Below are positions 43,301-58,300 of a DNA stretch of 64,000 nt, in pieces. The position numbers and the translations under genes were made by a program. Origin of the DNA: Viola odorata (lineage: Eukaryota > Streptophyta > Magnoliopsida > Malpighiales > Violaceae); the NCBI GenBank assembly GCA_963691705.1, contig OY829540.1:71968367-72032366 (forward strand), read 5' to 3'. The first letter of the stretch is position 1; every line of letters begins with the position of its first letter. Under the pieces are notes generated by a model. It was not told the DNA's origin. It ran no database searches and was given only the letters and a program-made list of their open reading frames with translations.

Positions 43301-46300
43301 TCGGTTACAAATATACACTAATTGTCTATCTTTACCATATTAATTATTTTACTTGATCAATTCAAGATTAATTGATTGGGTTAAATTTTATAAATTTATG
43401 AAAAATATAAAAACTATAATTAAAAAGTATCAACTAACCTCCTAACAATATAAATATGACAACTAATTACAAACAATTTTTTTTACCTAAATGGATAATT
43501 ATAAAAATTCAAAAGAAATACTAATTTAATCTTTCAACTATTTATTGTCACTAATTAAAATAAAAAATAAGAATTATTATTTACTTAATTCAGAGGAACA
43601 TAAACTTTTTATTAATTCTCATTCGATTGGTTGAAAACGAACCCTAAAATGAATTCAAATGAATAATTCTAATATTTTTGTTATAAATTACTATAACTTG
43701 GTAGCGAGTTGTAATCGAATCTTACGTGGTTTTCCAGTTAAAACTTAACTTTAAAAAGCCCGAAAAATAGACGACGGGACAAAATTGAAGAATCTAGAAA
43801 ACCTCCAAGATTAAATTGGTGATAGAAGAATAAAGGGATAACCGTGTTTGGGTCAAACCTCATAAGGTCAGAATTTCCTACGAACTGAAATCCATCGCAC
43901 TTGGGCAGTAATCCAATCCAACCTTCAACTGTTCATGGAAATGCGTTCATGCCAATTGCAGCTGGCGCCTGGCAATGGCAATATTGCAGTTAGGTGACAA
44001 AAATATAACAACAGAGCTTTCACATTATATATCCTGAATTTAGTCAATCTGCCTCCTCCATACACGTTAGAAGTCAACCTTCAACTTTTCGATCAAGAAA
44101 AAAAAAAGGAAAAAAAAATGACAGCTAGAATTTGCAAGGATGTTTAAAATTTATTGGGTGGTCTTGGACTGGTAAGAAGTAGCTTAAACCAAACTTTTTT
44201 TTCTTTCAAGTTTTCAACCATCTTTACTCTTGAAATGAATTTGATATGATTAAAATTTGATACTATGGTTATAAAAATGGGATCAAACCAGTAAGTCTGA
44301 TCGGTAAATTAGTGACTCGGGCTTCAAATGTGATTGATACAATGTTTCGGATCTAGAAAACGATTGGATTGGCCCGTCAAATTTGATTTTATTGGTTCGA
44401 CTCTCCTATTGAACCCGGATAAACCTTGGTGAACTATTAGCCTATTAATTAGAGAGCGTAAGTGTTTTAAGTATGATTCTATAACTTTGTTTCTATGACT
44501 TGACAGATTCATTGAAAAATACGGGACGCACGTAATTGTGGGGTTGAGTATCGGAGGGAAGGACGTTGTGGTTGTTAGGCAAGAAAAATCTTCCAACTTG
44601 GATCCATCACAACTTAAAAAACACTTGGATGATCTTGGAGATCAATTATTTACAGGGACTTGCAATTTCTCTCCAAATACAAGAGATCACAAATCTAATA
44701 AGGTTTTTACTGCTCATAATCTCAATTTTCTTTGCTAATTAATGACTGTTTTCACTTAATTTGAAATGCTTGTTATTTTATTTTATTTTTGCAGGCACCA
44801 CAGGCTTTCAATGTGTTTGATCCACAGCCTCTTACTTTCAATAGCTACTCATCCGTCAATTCCAAAGATGTAGGTACTCTAATTAAAATCACAATTTGTT
44901 TTTATTTAAGTGAACATTTTTGGGTACGATTTGTGTAGGCCATACATACAAAAATTATAATATTGGATAAACTTTTAGTGGATTTAACATTTTACTCCAA
45001 AGAAGACTTAAAGATGTATTTTTCGCCCATCAACTCTTCAAATTTGGTGCACATTGTCCCTCGCTGTGAGAAAACATAAAGTTAGTCCCCATTATCCATC
45101 GTATATATTAATCTAGGATGGCATGCACCAAATTTGAAGAGCTAAGGAGTTAAGTTGACAGTCTTGACTTTGTATTGAATTTGGTCCCTTAGCTCTTCAA
45201 ATTTGAAGCATATCATCCATCTATCCGCAAATTTGATAGTGTTATTAATACCAAGGACCAAATTAACATATATAATAAACAATAGGAATTAAGTTTATAT
45301 TTTTTTATGGTAGAGGGATGATATAGATTAAATTTGAGGAATTGGGGGCAAAAAATATCATTATCACTTCTAATTAAAAGTAGTATAATACAATTATATA
45401 TGGGTTATAAGGGACTTACCTTACCACCCTTAACCCATATATATTCAAGTCTAAAAATTAAGAAAATTATACTTTGAAAGTAATCGTGCTTTAAAACCAA
45501 CAATTATGAGAATGAGATTAGTCGCATAACTAAAATAGCATTGAAAACACTAAAAGACCGGAAAATGAGCACACAAAATATACTTGTTTAAGAGTTTGCC
45601 CAACTAATTTGAATGTTTGGCAGGGAATTATGGTGATATGTGCAAAGAAAGGAGGAGATACTTCAATTACCGATCATGGCGAATGGCTACAAACAGTTGC
45701 ATCAAAACCAGATGCAATTCATTTTAATCTCATCCCTATCACTTCCCTCCTCAATGGTGCCCCTGGCAAAGGATTCTTATCTCATGCCATCAACCTTTAC
45801 CTTCGTTGTAAGTCACTCTCCTTTCTCTCTTATAAACGATTCAATCAAAACTCGCAGTTTAGCAGTACTTCATGTCTTCATTACTTTGCAAGAATTACAG
45901 TTGAACTACAAAGATTTATTAGAACTGCTAGAATCACCTTGTTTTATATGAATTTAATCAACTGATTAGTTTTTGTTGCTAATTTCATACATGAAAAGTG
46001 AGATATTTGAATAATTGGTTTGTAACTTGCAGACAAACCTCCCATAAGTGACTTACAGTACTTTCTTGAGTTCCAAACTCACAAAATTTGGGCCCCCGTC
46101 CATAATGACCTGCCTCTGGGCCCATCCTCTAACCTGGCCACCTCATCACCAGCTCTCCACTTCAGTCTCATGGGCCCTAAACTCTACGTCAACACTTCTC
46201 AGGTACTGCATATATCCAGATCGGATTTTTACGTAGTAATAAATTCTACAAAATATTTCATAATAACTGATGTAATAGGAAATATTTCATAGACAACACT

Positions 46301-49300
46301 AACGTATGACCTCAACAGGTTAATGTCGGAAAAAGACCCGTAACTGGAATGAGGTTCTATCTCGAAGGCATGAAATGCAATAGGTTAGCCATACATCTTG
46401 AGCATCTATCAACAACTCCAAAAATGCTTGAAGACAAGATAGACGGCACGTCGTTCTGGCGAGGTTCGGAAGATGTTTTCGCAGACGACGAAGCGTACTT
46501 CGAAGCCACCAACAGAAACAAATTCTCCCACGTGTGCACGGCACCTGTCAAATACGATCCCACGTGGAACCCTACAAAAGATGACTCAGCATCCTACATT
46601 GTCACAGGAGCAAAACTCCACATCAAAAAACACAACACAAAACGCCATGTCCTCCACCTTCGCCTCTTGTTCTCCAAGGTGTCGGATGCTTTCATAGCCC
46701 AGTCCACCTGGGCCTATGGGCCTTCACACTTCTCCCAAAAGTCCGGCCTGTTTTCGGCCATCAGCACTTCCTTAGCCGTGAAAGAGAAGCCGTTGCAGGA
46801 GCAGCAGGCGGTGGTAGTGGATTCTAGTGTGTACCCTACTGGGCCGCCTACAGCCCAAGCCCAAAAGCTTTTGAAAGTTGTGGACACGTCACAGTTGTGT
46901 AAGGGCCCACAAGATTGCCCTGGACATTGGCTGGTCACTGGGGCTAGGTTGGAGTTGGATAAAGGGAAGATATGCTTGCAGGTTAAGTTCTCTTTATTGA
47001 ACATCAGGTGAGTTTCTCAGGTGTCGTCTTTACTTTTTTCATCTTACGAGACAGATTCAGTACGAGTAACGTCGACTCCTAAGAAGGTAATTTTTCAGGT
47101 ATCGTATTGGGACTCGAGTGAATAAGTTTATCTCACTCGACTATAATTAATGTTGGATAAATGAGTAGATAGTTAATTTTGGATATTTGCTAACTTTCTA
47201 CTTACAAAGGGAAAGAGGGATGCAATTAGTGTGGTAAATACGTGAGAGGGTAACAAGTTGAGTTGTGCTTGTGTAAAAATATACAGTGGTGATCCTTTCC
47301 GAGCTAACAAAAATTAATGTTCATATGAAGGTGTAAATTAAAAAGAAAATTCAGTTTTTCATATGTACTTCTTCTTTAGTAATTGTGATGAGATGATGGA
47401 ATTGAAGATTAGTTTTTGAATTCTTATACGATAGAGTGTGGATTAATTTAATTCATAAAAATATCTGAAATTAAAGGATTTTAAAAAATGTTACGAATGG
47501 AATCATCATAAATTATAAAAAAAGTATAAATTTGCCACAAAAAATGATGGTTGTGTTGTGTCCGGTTAAAATAGGAATATAATCGCCTTAGGTATGGTCT
47601 CAAAATTTTATCGGATGCTGTAATTTGCTCGGTATCGGATGTTATTGAAAGAGGATTGCGGAAACTTCCATCCAAGATGCAAGCAAAAGACTACAAATGA
47701 CACCAAAGATAAAAATATTTTGTCCTTTTCCTCTTTCTTTCATAAAAAAATTACAAATCAATGCATGCATATTACCTAAGGTAAGTCTTTTTTTCAACAT
47801 TGTTAAGTTAGGATTCTTATTTAATTCTTCCGAGTATTTTCTCGACTAAAATTAATCTCGTTCGAGTATTGTGAGATTCTCAAAAAATGATGAGTGCTCC
47901 CTAATATATTTTTTTCATATTCAAGATTAGAACGCGAGACTTTAATTAATAATGAATATCTCTTATCATTTTACCGTAATTAATGTTGGTTAAACTTCTT
48001 TTAATTAAGTTATAACCCTCTTTTGTGGACCGTAATGTAATGCGAGTCTTACTGCAATTGGGCTTGGCCCATTCTTTTAATAGGTAATTTTGATGCCGGG
48101 ATCTTGAAGAAAAGTAGTGTAGAGGTCATGACTCATATGCTGGTCAGATGGGCCGAAGCCTATAACCATAACAGAAGAGTTCCTTTTAAAATATTAATAC
48201 AGAACCCCATTATCGAATCGATCAAAATCTCACGTAATTGAGTGAATAATTTTACTAAATTTAACAATTCGGATAGTGAATTGGATAATGATGAATACAC
48301 ACATCGGATTTTGACCGAGTTTAGATCGAGCTTAGTCCATGGCTAGGTCTAATGTGAAAAGCTGATCGGGGGAGGGTGGCTGCTTGTGATTGTGAGACGA
48401 GCTACAACTACAAAGTAGACAAGAGCCTTAGTTAATTAATTAATTAATTCACATGGTTATAAAGCTCCAGCTAATTAATATAATTAAACTAATAAAAAAA
48501 TGTAAAGGCTTAGCACAGGTGATAACATCAAAAAAAACATTCGCATATTGTGAAATTAATTAAGACAATCTTAGCATCAGCATCTTTGTCAATTCCAATA
48601 ACTTTTTCATCCCTCGTTATTTTCAACTAAAAATAATTATTTTAATATTTAAAATTTTAGTTAAATAATTAGCTATAAAAAATCGGAGAAAGTACCAAAC
48701 TAAGACTATTATCGGCAAAAAAGAAATTATAACATAGCTTGACGTATTTATTAATTAATTATAAACATTGTGAGAGTATTTTTCAGTTGCAAAATTAAAC
48801 TCATAAACATTAATGAAAAATTGGGATGGAATCAAATTATCAGTAGAAGCTTTTATCCTTTTCTTCTTAAGAAACTGAGATGACTATGCGTTGAAAAATA
48901 AATGGTGACAAAAATAGTTGAACATGGAATAAGAATATATATGCCGTTCGATACTGTCATCAAGAGAAGGTGAAAAACATGGGATTCTTTTTTGCCTCCT
49001 ATTACCTCTAGAAGACAAACACAAAAACTTATTCTTTGAACAAAATTGGGACAAATCAAGAAAATTCTATGGTAATATAAGGCTTGTCATTGAGTAGCAG
49101 CAGCAGCAGCTATCAGTTCTTGAATTCTTGGGTCAGTTCTTGAATTCTTGGATCAGTTCTTGAATTCTTGAATATATCAGATTATCAGGTGACAAGATGG
49201 CCATCCTGCCCCCCTCAACTCCAAAACCAACTTCTAATGGGCATAATACCACTAACAGGAACACAAGATCCGAAAGCCAACAGGTAATTCAAACTCGAAA

Positions 49301-52300
49301 CCTCTAACTCTCCCCTGCTTTGCTGCAGAAAGTACGTCATACTGAGCTACAAGCTCGTCGGATCGTGTATTTGATACCTTTCATTGTATAATTAGTAAAC
49401 TAATCTTTGCTTTTAGACCCTGTTTAAGAAAGTACTTGTTAATTTTTTAAACCACTTTTTGCAGGATAAGCAAACAATCGTGGAAGAAGCTATTAAAGAG
49501 GTGGTTGCCGAAAAGCTGGATGTAGCAGAGTTGTCTTCTGCTTGTAACTCATTCAAGATTGTAGATATCGGGTGTTCTGTCGGACCAAAAAACTTCAATT
49601 CTGTGCAGATTATAATTGAAGCTGTGGGAAAAAAGCTTGCATCTCAAGGCATAACTGCAGACCAATTCCCAGAATTTCAAGTCTACTTCAATGACCTTAT
49701 CTACAAAGATTTCAACACCCTTTACTATTCTCTCCCTCCTCAGAGAAACTGCTTCTTCGCCGGATTGCCAGGCTCATTTTACGGCCGGCTACTCCCCAAG
49801 TCCTCTCTTCACTTTGTGCATTGTGCTTATGCACTACAATGGCTTTCTAAATTGCCGGAGGAGGTGACAGACAAAAGTTCTCCTTCGTGGAACAAGGGTA
49901 GGGTTCATTACACGAATTCCTCAGAAGCAGTAGTGACAGCTTACGCAACCCAATTCGCCAAGGACATGGGACTTTTCTTGGATGCCAGAGCAGCAGAGCT
50001 GGTTGCTGGTGGAATGATGGTGATAGTCATCCCATCGGTCCCGGATGGGGTCCCTTGTTCTAACACACCAAATGGCATATTGTTCAACCATTTAGAGTCA
50101 TGCCTCCTGGATATAGCAAAAAAGGTAAGCCCTGAATGATTTGATGATCTAATGACATTTGTCGGGGTGGTTGTTCTCGAATCTCGAGCTAATTCAAACC
50201 ATCGTTTGTAGCTTGGCTTAATATGAACTTGTACTCAGTGTAACAGGCGTTGCCACATGTCAAGTACTGATGTATCAGAACTTGACGTATCAGCATCAGG
50301 TCAAACTTAGGGTTTAAAATAAGACAAACTATCGAGTACATGAAGCCAAACTACGAATTAGGTCCACATTAGTACGAAAACTCGAGTACCGAGTAAAAGA
50401 TGTAAATGTTATTTGGCCTTCTCCTTTTGTAACAAAATCATCAACAACTGATATCTAACTTCTGTCCACACAGGGACTAGTATCTGAAGAACTAGTGAAC
50501 ACTTTCAACATTCCAATGTACTCTCCTACACCCAAGGAGATGAAAGAGCTCATAGCAAGAAATGGGAGTTTTGCCATAGAGAGAATTGGGGCAACAGGAT
50601 GCACTGTCAGAAGACCTGAGAACCGGCCGCTAGGACACACAATCGTAAACATCTGCATAAGAGGAATGGAGCGAATCATCGGAAAACACTTTGGAGAAGA
50701 GATAATCGATGAATTGTTCTGTCGAATGCTTGATGATATGGATAGCGTGATCAATAAGTTATCATCAAGCCGCAAAGAAGGGGGTCAATTAACTCTTGTT
50801 CTGAAACGCAAATGCCACATTTGAAAAGCCAATACATTTAGTATTTTTACTGCAACAACTCTCGTCACTTTGTTCTGCATAAAGGCATCAATGAGCCACA
50901 GAAACAGATAAATAGATGAGAAAAATGTATCTATCCGATGGGGATTTTTCAGAATAAGAGTGCAAATTCAAGGATGGATAGAAAAACCCGTACTCAGCAT
51001 ACTGTCATCAACAAGTTTGAAAAGCATACCACCATATATTCTAATCGTCACCAATGAGCCCGTAAGTCAGTAGTGCTTCCTGTAAAATAGGGAGGACTAG
51101 GTCTCGAGTTCGAGTCCCTTAGTCGCATTTATATATATTTTGATCACGTTAACCTACCAACACCCTACATAGAAGACCACCATTAAGTTAATGCATATAT
51201 TACAAGTACCACGCCAACAGTCATCTACTGACCATTCTAACACAATCCACAAGCACTAAATATCAGTTACTAAAGATAGCATCAAAAGCTCAGCACATCA
51301 ACATAAGTGCACGTAGTCGTATCGCTTAATTAATAAATACATGAGCAGACTATTAACTGCGCACTTCAATCAAACAGACAACCGCAGCCCCCGACTGAAA
51401 TGGTCTTCCAGATATGACAAAGAGCTTCTTCTGTCATTTGCTATCTTCTTGATCTGGATAAGTTTGTCATAAACACACCAAGGAAAGCTAATAAATTGTG
51501 GTCGATCCATTCCCTCATTGTAGCAACCAAAGTAGGAGGGATGATAAGTGACATAGTACCAAGCTGAGGCTTTTGCATACACATTATCTTCCTCGGAATC
51601 TGACCTACTGCCCTTTTCATTAAACCAAGACCTGGCTTCTTTTCTCAGGGACCTTACTGCCATTCCGATCGCTTCTGCATCTCTTCTCTTGGTGAAAGAT
51701 TTTGACATCTTCATAATGTTTCCGCTGAGAAGTTCAGCCTCTGTTCTTATGCCATAGTAGTCCATCTGATTGCCCAACTTATAATCATAATTGCTCTTGT
51801 GATAAAATGCATCATCTATGTAATCCTCAAAGCCATCAACTTCCATATCAGGATCATAGCACTCCCTTGCCACAGCCAAAGTAAAGGTCTCAATAGAGCC
51901 TGTATGTGGTGCAATGTCCCTCACTTCCCGGAAAAGCTTTCCTACCACATTTACTGATTCATAAGTGGGTTTGTCAGGCTTTTCCATGAAATCAGGGTAT
52001 TCTTTGACGTAGAGATGAGGAGGTACTTCGGCCGGTACTCCAGTTTTTGGGAAGTCAACTGCAATTGAAAATTTACGTGCAAGCTCCAGGCATGGTTCGC
52101 TCATTGCTTTTCCAGGTTCCTTGTCAGCAAAGACAGTGTGAGCGTTTGCAATTATGCCTAAGCCATCATTGAGCATGTAGTTGGCAAAATATTCTTCAAC
52201 TTCCTGTATAAATACATGAAAATATCTCAGCAAAAGAGAAGAATAGCTCTCTAGCAATGACAAGTAGTAACAGAACATATGTAAGAGTAAGAAGCAATGC

Positions 52301-55300
52301 ACGTCATCAGTTCATTATTCTAACATTTTTGCAAGGGAGGTTCTTTTTTTGTTGCCATCAATCAAACACAATATATAGCATATTCATAGCAACAGCATAA
52401 AACGTTTTTGAAAAACAACTCTCATATACACATTTTCGCTTTTCACTTTAAATACTCGTCAACAGTGTTTCATTACATAATTTTCTTTAAAATGTTTTTT
52501 TCTTTTATTTGATTTTACGTCTCTCCTACAGGATTTTTAGGAAAATAGTTAGGTTATGCTATTTACTAGTGCCTGTCATGCACCAAATGGGTCATTGCTT
52601 TGTCAAAAAGAACATAATTTGATTTGCTCATACTAATACAATAAAACTGAACAAAAATTACATGCAGTAGGAAATGATGTTCAACTATGCATAAACATTC
52701 TTCCAAATTTTGGCTAATTACATAACAAAACTATTCTTAATATATTCCTTCCAGTTCCTTTTTGTTTGAATTGGCAAAAGAATTTGTGGAAAAGGAATGC
52801 AAGGAAATGGCAGATGGTCATCTCTTACACCGTAATATATACAACACGGTATTACAATATGACTTCCCAAACTGAATAAGTATCCATGCATTGAAGAAGT
52901 AATTCAATAGCCCGAAAAGAAAAATGAATGCCAAAAATCATGAAATAACTTTTAAGAATGCAGCACGAACAGTCAGTATTGACTCAACAATTTATTCATT
53001 TTCTTGGAAAAGAAAGATCGTAACCAACATTTCTTTGCAAATGTCAATACCACACTATATATAAAATGTTACATGGATCCTTGGTTACTCAATCTCATGC
53101 TTGGAAGAGTTTGTATTAGCTAGTACTACAGGTTCATTAATGGAATCACTGAGAAATCTCCACAGGGGAAGAGAAAAGTATAAGAAATATTGCCATTAGA
53201 TATTCTTTTTTTTCCTTTACCGAGATGGGGACGTGAGATAATTGCATAGGCATTTCACAGAGAAAATGCATTACCTCAATTGTGACATCATGTTGCAGCT
53301 CCATGCTGGGCTCTGGGGTATAGTCCATGGGAGAAATCTGACGACTTGGAATTAACTCTGGATCCCAACAAACAAAGTAGATGTCACCATCCAAATCACT
53401 TCCAGAACATTCATTTGGATGCGGCCTGGGATTATAATACAAATAGTGGTGTCAATAAACAGTATGAAATCAAAGCTTTTGAAGAGGTAAAAAGAAAAAG
53501 GCAGAAGAGGAAAAGAGACTGGTCAAATTCACGTCCTTCAGCTCACAACGGCATGCTCATTACATAATTAGCACTGTAATCAGGGGAAAAGGCAGCAAGG
53601 AGAGGCCACCGAATGAAATAGTAAAGGACTACGAGAAGTTCAACGCAGTTCCACCACAAAAAGATATATACATCAAATAGAGACAGAGGTGACAATATGG
53701 ATGGCCAATGTCAAAGTAAGAACAAATAATGTATTGGCTGTTGATAGAAGTATAGGAGAAGAAGAGAATCTCCAACGTCTGTTTATGACAGTCTCTTTTA
53801 AATGTCTATTCTTCACAATCATTTATGCATAGACATTAAGTATGCAGACAACATGTAGTCTAACTAAAGTGGACAAGGGCTAATGCTTATGGATGCAGAT
53901 GGAAGTTAGCAGTCTTCTATATAGACACGTGCATCCATACATTATACACCAGATTGGAACATACAGTGCATACTGATCTAGTGTTAGATGCAAAGGTAAG
54001 TCTGCTTCTCAACATCTATACCAATAAAACCCATTCATAAAACCCATGCTCAGCAACTGAAGTGGCACGGTTACACAAGGATTAATATGTAAAAATGTTA
54101 TTAATCAACTTTAAAGCATTTTTGGCCTTTCTAAACCCCCCACGCTATCAAAATACTTTACAGTAGAAACAAGAAGACCAAGTCAAGGGACACACTAAGT
54201 ACCTCATACGACCACACCCGTATAATAAATAACTACAACCAAAAAACAAAGAACACCTTTGTTGTCTCTTGCTAGAGTTTTCTCCATTGCATGTGCCAAG
54301 ATTTCTGATTTTACTATTGGATAACAATTCAACTTTAATTCAAGCTATGGAAAAGAGAACTATGAAAATGGTTGCTTGATTCATCTAACAATAATAGTGG
54401 TGCTAAGTCCTGTCAGAAGAGGGAGCTCTAGAAGCATCAAACTAGTAGTGCTATAGTAAAATGTGATTGTAATGATCTCATTAGCTTAGAAGAAATTAGT
54501 GTATGATGGCACAATATTTTGCAACAAGTTACTCCTTTACTAATCACAAACTAAGGAATCAAGTGTGTTAAATTGTAAGTATGGCAACCATGATTGCAAT
54601 AATGGCAAAAGAAACGATAAACAACACATACCTCTTTCCTCTTTGTGGAAAAACAACACAATCCACCATATGATATAGAGCCGGTATATCCACTGCCCTT
54701 AAAACCCGCACATCACCTGGGTGCAAGCATGGGTTTTTAGCTACCACCACCTTTCCATTAACCAGAAACCGCTCACCTGATCCCCTGCTTCTCAAAGAAC
54801 TATCATATAGCTGCCCTTGCCAATTGCCAGAGAATTGCACAAACACCTCCCCATATTCCAAGGTCCCAGTTTCGTCCAGGCATCCCATCATAGATCTACC
54901 ATTGTTAAGGTATATCCTTGTTTTTGTCCTTATGTCGAGCAACTTCGAGGCCCGGAAAGTTTGAAGCATCATTGAAAGGTATGGTTCACCATTAGGCTTA
55001 TAACCACACAGGAGCATTTCTTTCAGAATATTAGTATTCTCTCCAGGAGACATCAAATCCAATGCTTCGTGTGCACTTAAAGGATCTGTTAAGATTGCAT
55101 TGAGTTGATCTACAGCTTCTTTTTGCTTTTTCTCAAAAACGTGATCTGGAATTCCAAGGGTAGAGAGAAGGGTGATCAGTTGACGATTCAGGAAACAAGG
55201 CTGATACTTGCTATAGGCCAACACATCCAATTTCCTGTTTTCAGATTCGTACTTGTGCATACTCCTTCTCAAGGATAATTTTTTTGATGAAGTTGGATCA

Positions 55301-58300
55301 ATTGCCACAACACCTTTATAGCCGCCATATCGAATCTGAAATGCAGATGGGCACCCTTTACCGCTACATTTCTTTGCCACTTTCCTAGCAAACTCAGCAG
55401 ATATTTTCCCAATTCCATCAGAAAATACGTAAGTTGTTTCCCCCCTTCGAACCTCTATATCAGGAATAATTTCAATTTCATGCTCCATCACACTCAAGGT
55501 TTCAGTGGATGAGCTAAAAGATTGACCAAGTCTGGCAGCATATTTAGCAACATTTCTTATCTTACGAAAATCGCCCATCCAACTCCTTATATCTGCAGCA
55601 GTGAGCCCATATCTTGAAGCAAACATCCAGCAAGAATATTCCCGCAGCTGACTGGATGAAAAGGCAAGAAATTCAAACTTCTTGTCACCAATAACTATCC
55701 CATTTTGGAGAGTAGAAAGAATTCGTCTGTAAAGTTCAGTCCTTGTATCCTTATTCATAGCAGATGTACGAGGGCGTAAATCTGTTGAATAAATTCTATC
55801 CAACTCCTCGTCAACAAAAGAAACACGAAGAAAGTTATTGACATCTTCTGGGTAATTGCGTAGCACACGGTTCGAGACATTAACTTCAGGGCCACAAAAG
55901 TAAACTTTACAAGGTGTTATTTGAACCCTGCGCACATACACCAAGCCCTCATCCAAGGATATACTGGGTGATCTAGGAGGGTTCCGGGATGTAATATACT
56001 TCATGTACTGTTCATTAAGCCACCTAGAAGGTTCATAACAACATTCTTTCATGTGAAAAAGCTTCTCAAGTGCATGCTCTATCAATACAAGCTTTATCTT
56101 ATTAGGATCAACCAATCTATAAAACCTAGTATCAAGTGTCGGCCCAGCAAGGCACCCATTTTGAACCAATAAATTGACCCTGAATAAGATCTCATATGGC
56201 AAACCACCAACAGATGAAGGACCAACAATAGGAACTAAATCTGAATTGCCAGAAAAGGTAGTACCACTCTCCAAAGAAAAAATCCCATCAGTTTCCTTAT
56301 AGTAAGGAAAGTTCTCCCTGAAATTCGGAAGTTGAAGACCATAAGGAAGCTCCAAGCATAATGCAGAAGAGTGCCCAATGCAGAAAGAGGGAGTGAAATC
56401 AGTTGTCCTAATCCATTGATCATCAGGATCATCCCTAAAATAGTTGAAGAGCGGATCCTCAAATACATTCCCGGGAGAGCATACAGCTCTCTCAAAAATG
56501 CGAGGTGCACCATATAACTACATTAAAAAAGAAAGCAAGAGTATGAACATTCTTGGATCCAGTTTCAAACATGTACAAGCAAACAAGTTAGTATATTATT
56601 ATGCAGTAAAGAAAATATAGCACGATTGTCTGCTCCAATTGAAAGCATCACATAGAAGATCAAATTTCTAATGCATTAAAGTCCATAAGAACAAGAGGTT
56701 GGTTTCTGTTGAACTTTTGATAGGCTAATCTGCAGCATAAACCATTCAGCCAATTCATGCATATATCAAGTCAATTGGAATTTCTTTCTACAACTCATCA
56801 AAAGAAGGGAAAGGATGAAAGAAAAGACAGTAGGATTGCATCACTTGAAAACAACTCCTTTCCATGATATTCAACCTCTAACTTTCTCCCAGTGAATAAT
56901 TGGACTCAAAGTCCAGTTTATTTTAGCAAGTTCTGAATTAGAGCTAACAAGGCAAGTATAGCTGCGAGCCCAAGCACTTCAAGCTGTTCCTTGACCAATA
57001 AGTTCAAATATGAATAGTCTAATGCTAAAAGTATGAAATTTTATACAATAATGGCACTGCTTCACAAGCTAAGTTATAATTTGTGTAGTAGACTTTAAAA
57101 CAAATTTCTATCCAGTTTTAAGTTTGTCACTATAATCAAATACGGGACATTAATCACTAGGTAGAAAGAATAAAACCAGGACAATATGTTGCCCACCAAA
57201 AGATTTAAAAAGTTAACGTTCATTTGACTAAGAAACCAGCAAAAAGCTGGAGCACACAAATAAGCACATCTACATGATGCAGCAGAAGTAAAGGTGATAA
57301 AGAATGTACATGAGACTTGAAAGAATGTAACAATGTGTATCCAACAATAAAAAATTGAAGTAACCTGAATTAGAAGATACTTCACAGTTCGACCTCGTGG
57401 GCTATGTAGTTCAATCTGCCAGATGTTCTCATAGGAAAGGACAAGTTTGTATTGCTCAACACCATAATTTAGCAAAAAATGCAATTTTCTCATTCCAGAT
57501 CCAAACTTTATTGAAACATTCATGCTTTTCCACAAAACAGAAAAAATCTCTTTTGAAATCTGGCACCCAAAGTGTACTGTTATCTTTTCCATGGCATGCA
57601 AAAATGTGCGTGGCTTTGGTATTATATCATGGTCCATGGCACGAGCAGTGAGATATGATGTACCATACCATAGGCGTTGTTTAGCCAAGGAGATGATGCG
57701 TTCAGCGCTACTGTTTGTTGTGAATTGCACAATAGCATACAGTCGTCCACCTCCACTTTTGAAAGTCCTAACCTTTATAGCACAAACCGTTCCCTCTCCT
57801 GTGCGTGCCTCCAAATATTGCTTAACTGCTTCTGCAGTCACACCAGAAGGGAACCCAGAAACCTGAACAGTCTTACCCATCAAAGCGACACTGTCATACA
57901 GATGCACAAAGCAAGTCAGCCACAGCATACAAACAAGGTTAAGATTAATTAGGATGTGACAGGTATGCACTGAAAAAAGTATTAGAGATCCTTTAATACA
58001 GCCATTGTCATAAACCAACAACAAGGAAAAGACTACTGATACTTGTACATGGCTACTGATACTCGTACATGGAATATAAATGATGCGAATTAATTAAGGT
58101 TAAGACACCTTGCTCAATTGTGGATATGTAATTTACCAATGTCAGACACTATATTGCACTAAAAGTAGTCATAAGTTCCAAAAAGATGTAGGTACTTCTT
58201 CAATATGTAAATGTATTCAGTGTAAACATAAAGGAATACACAATCAAGCACTGAAAAAACAGCTCCTCATCTCCCGCAATAAAGCAAATAGGACACAGAT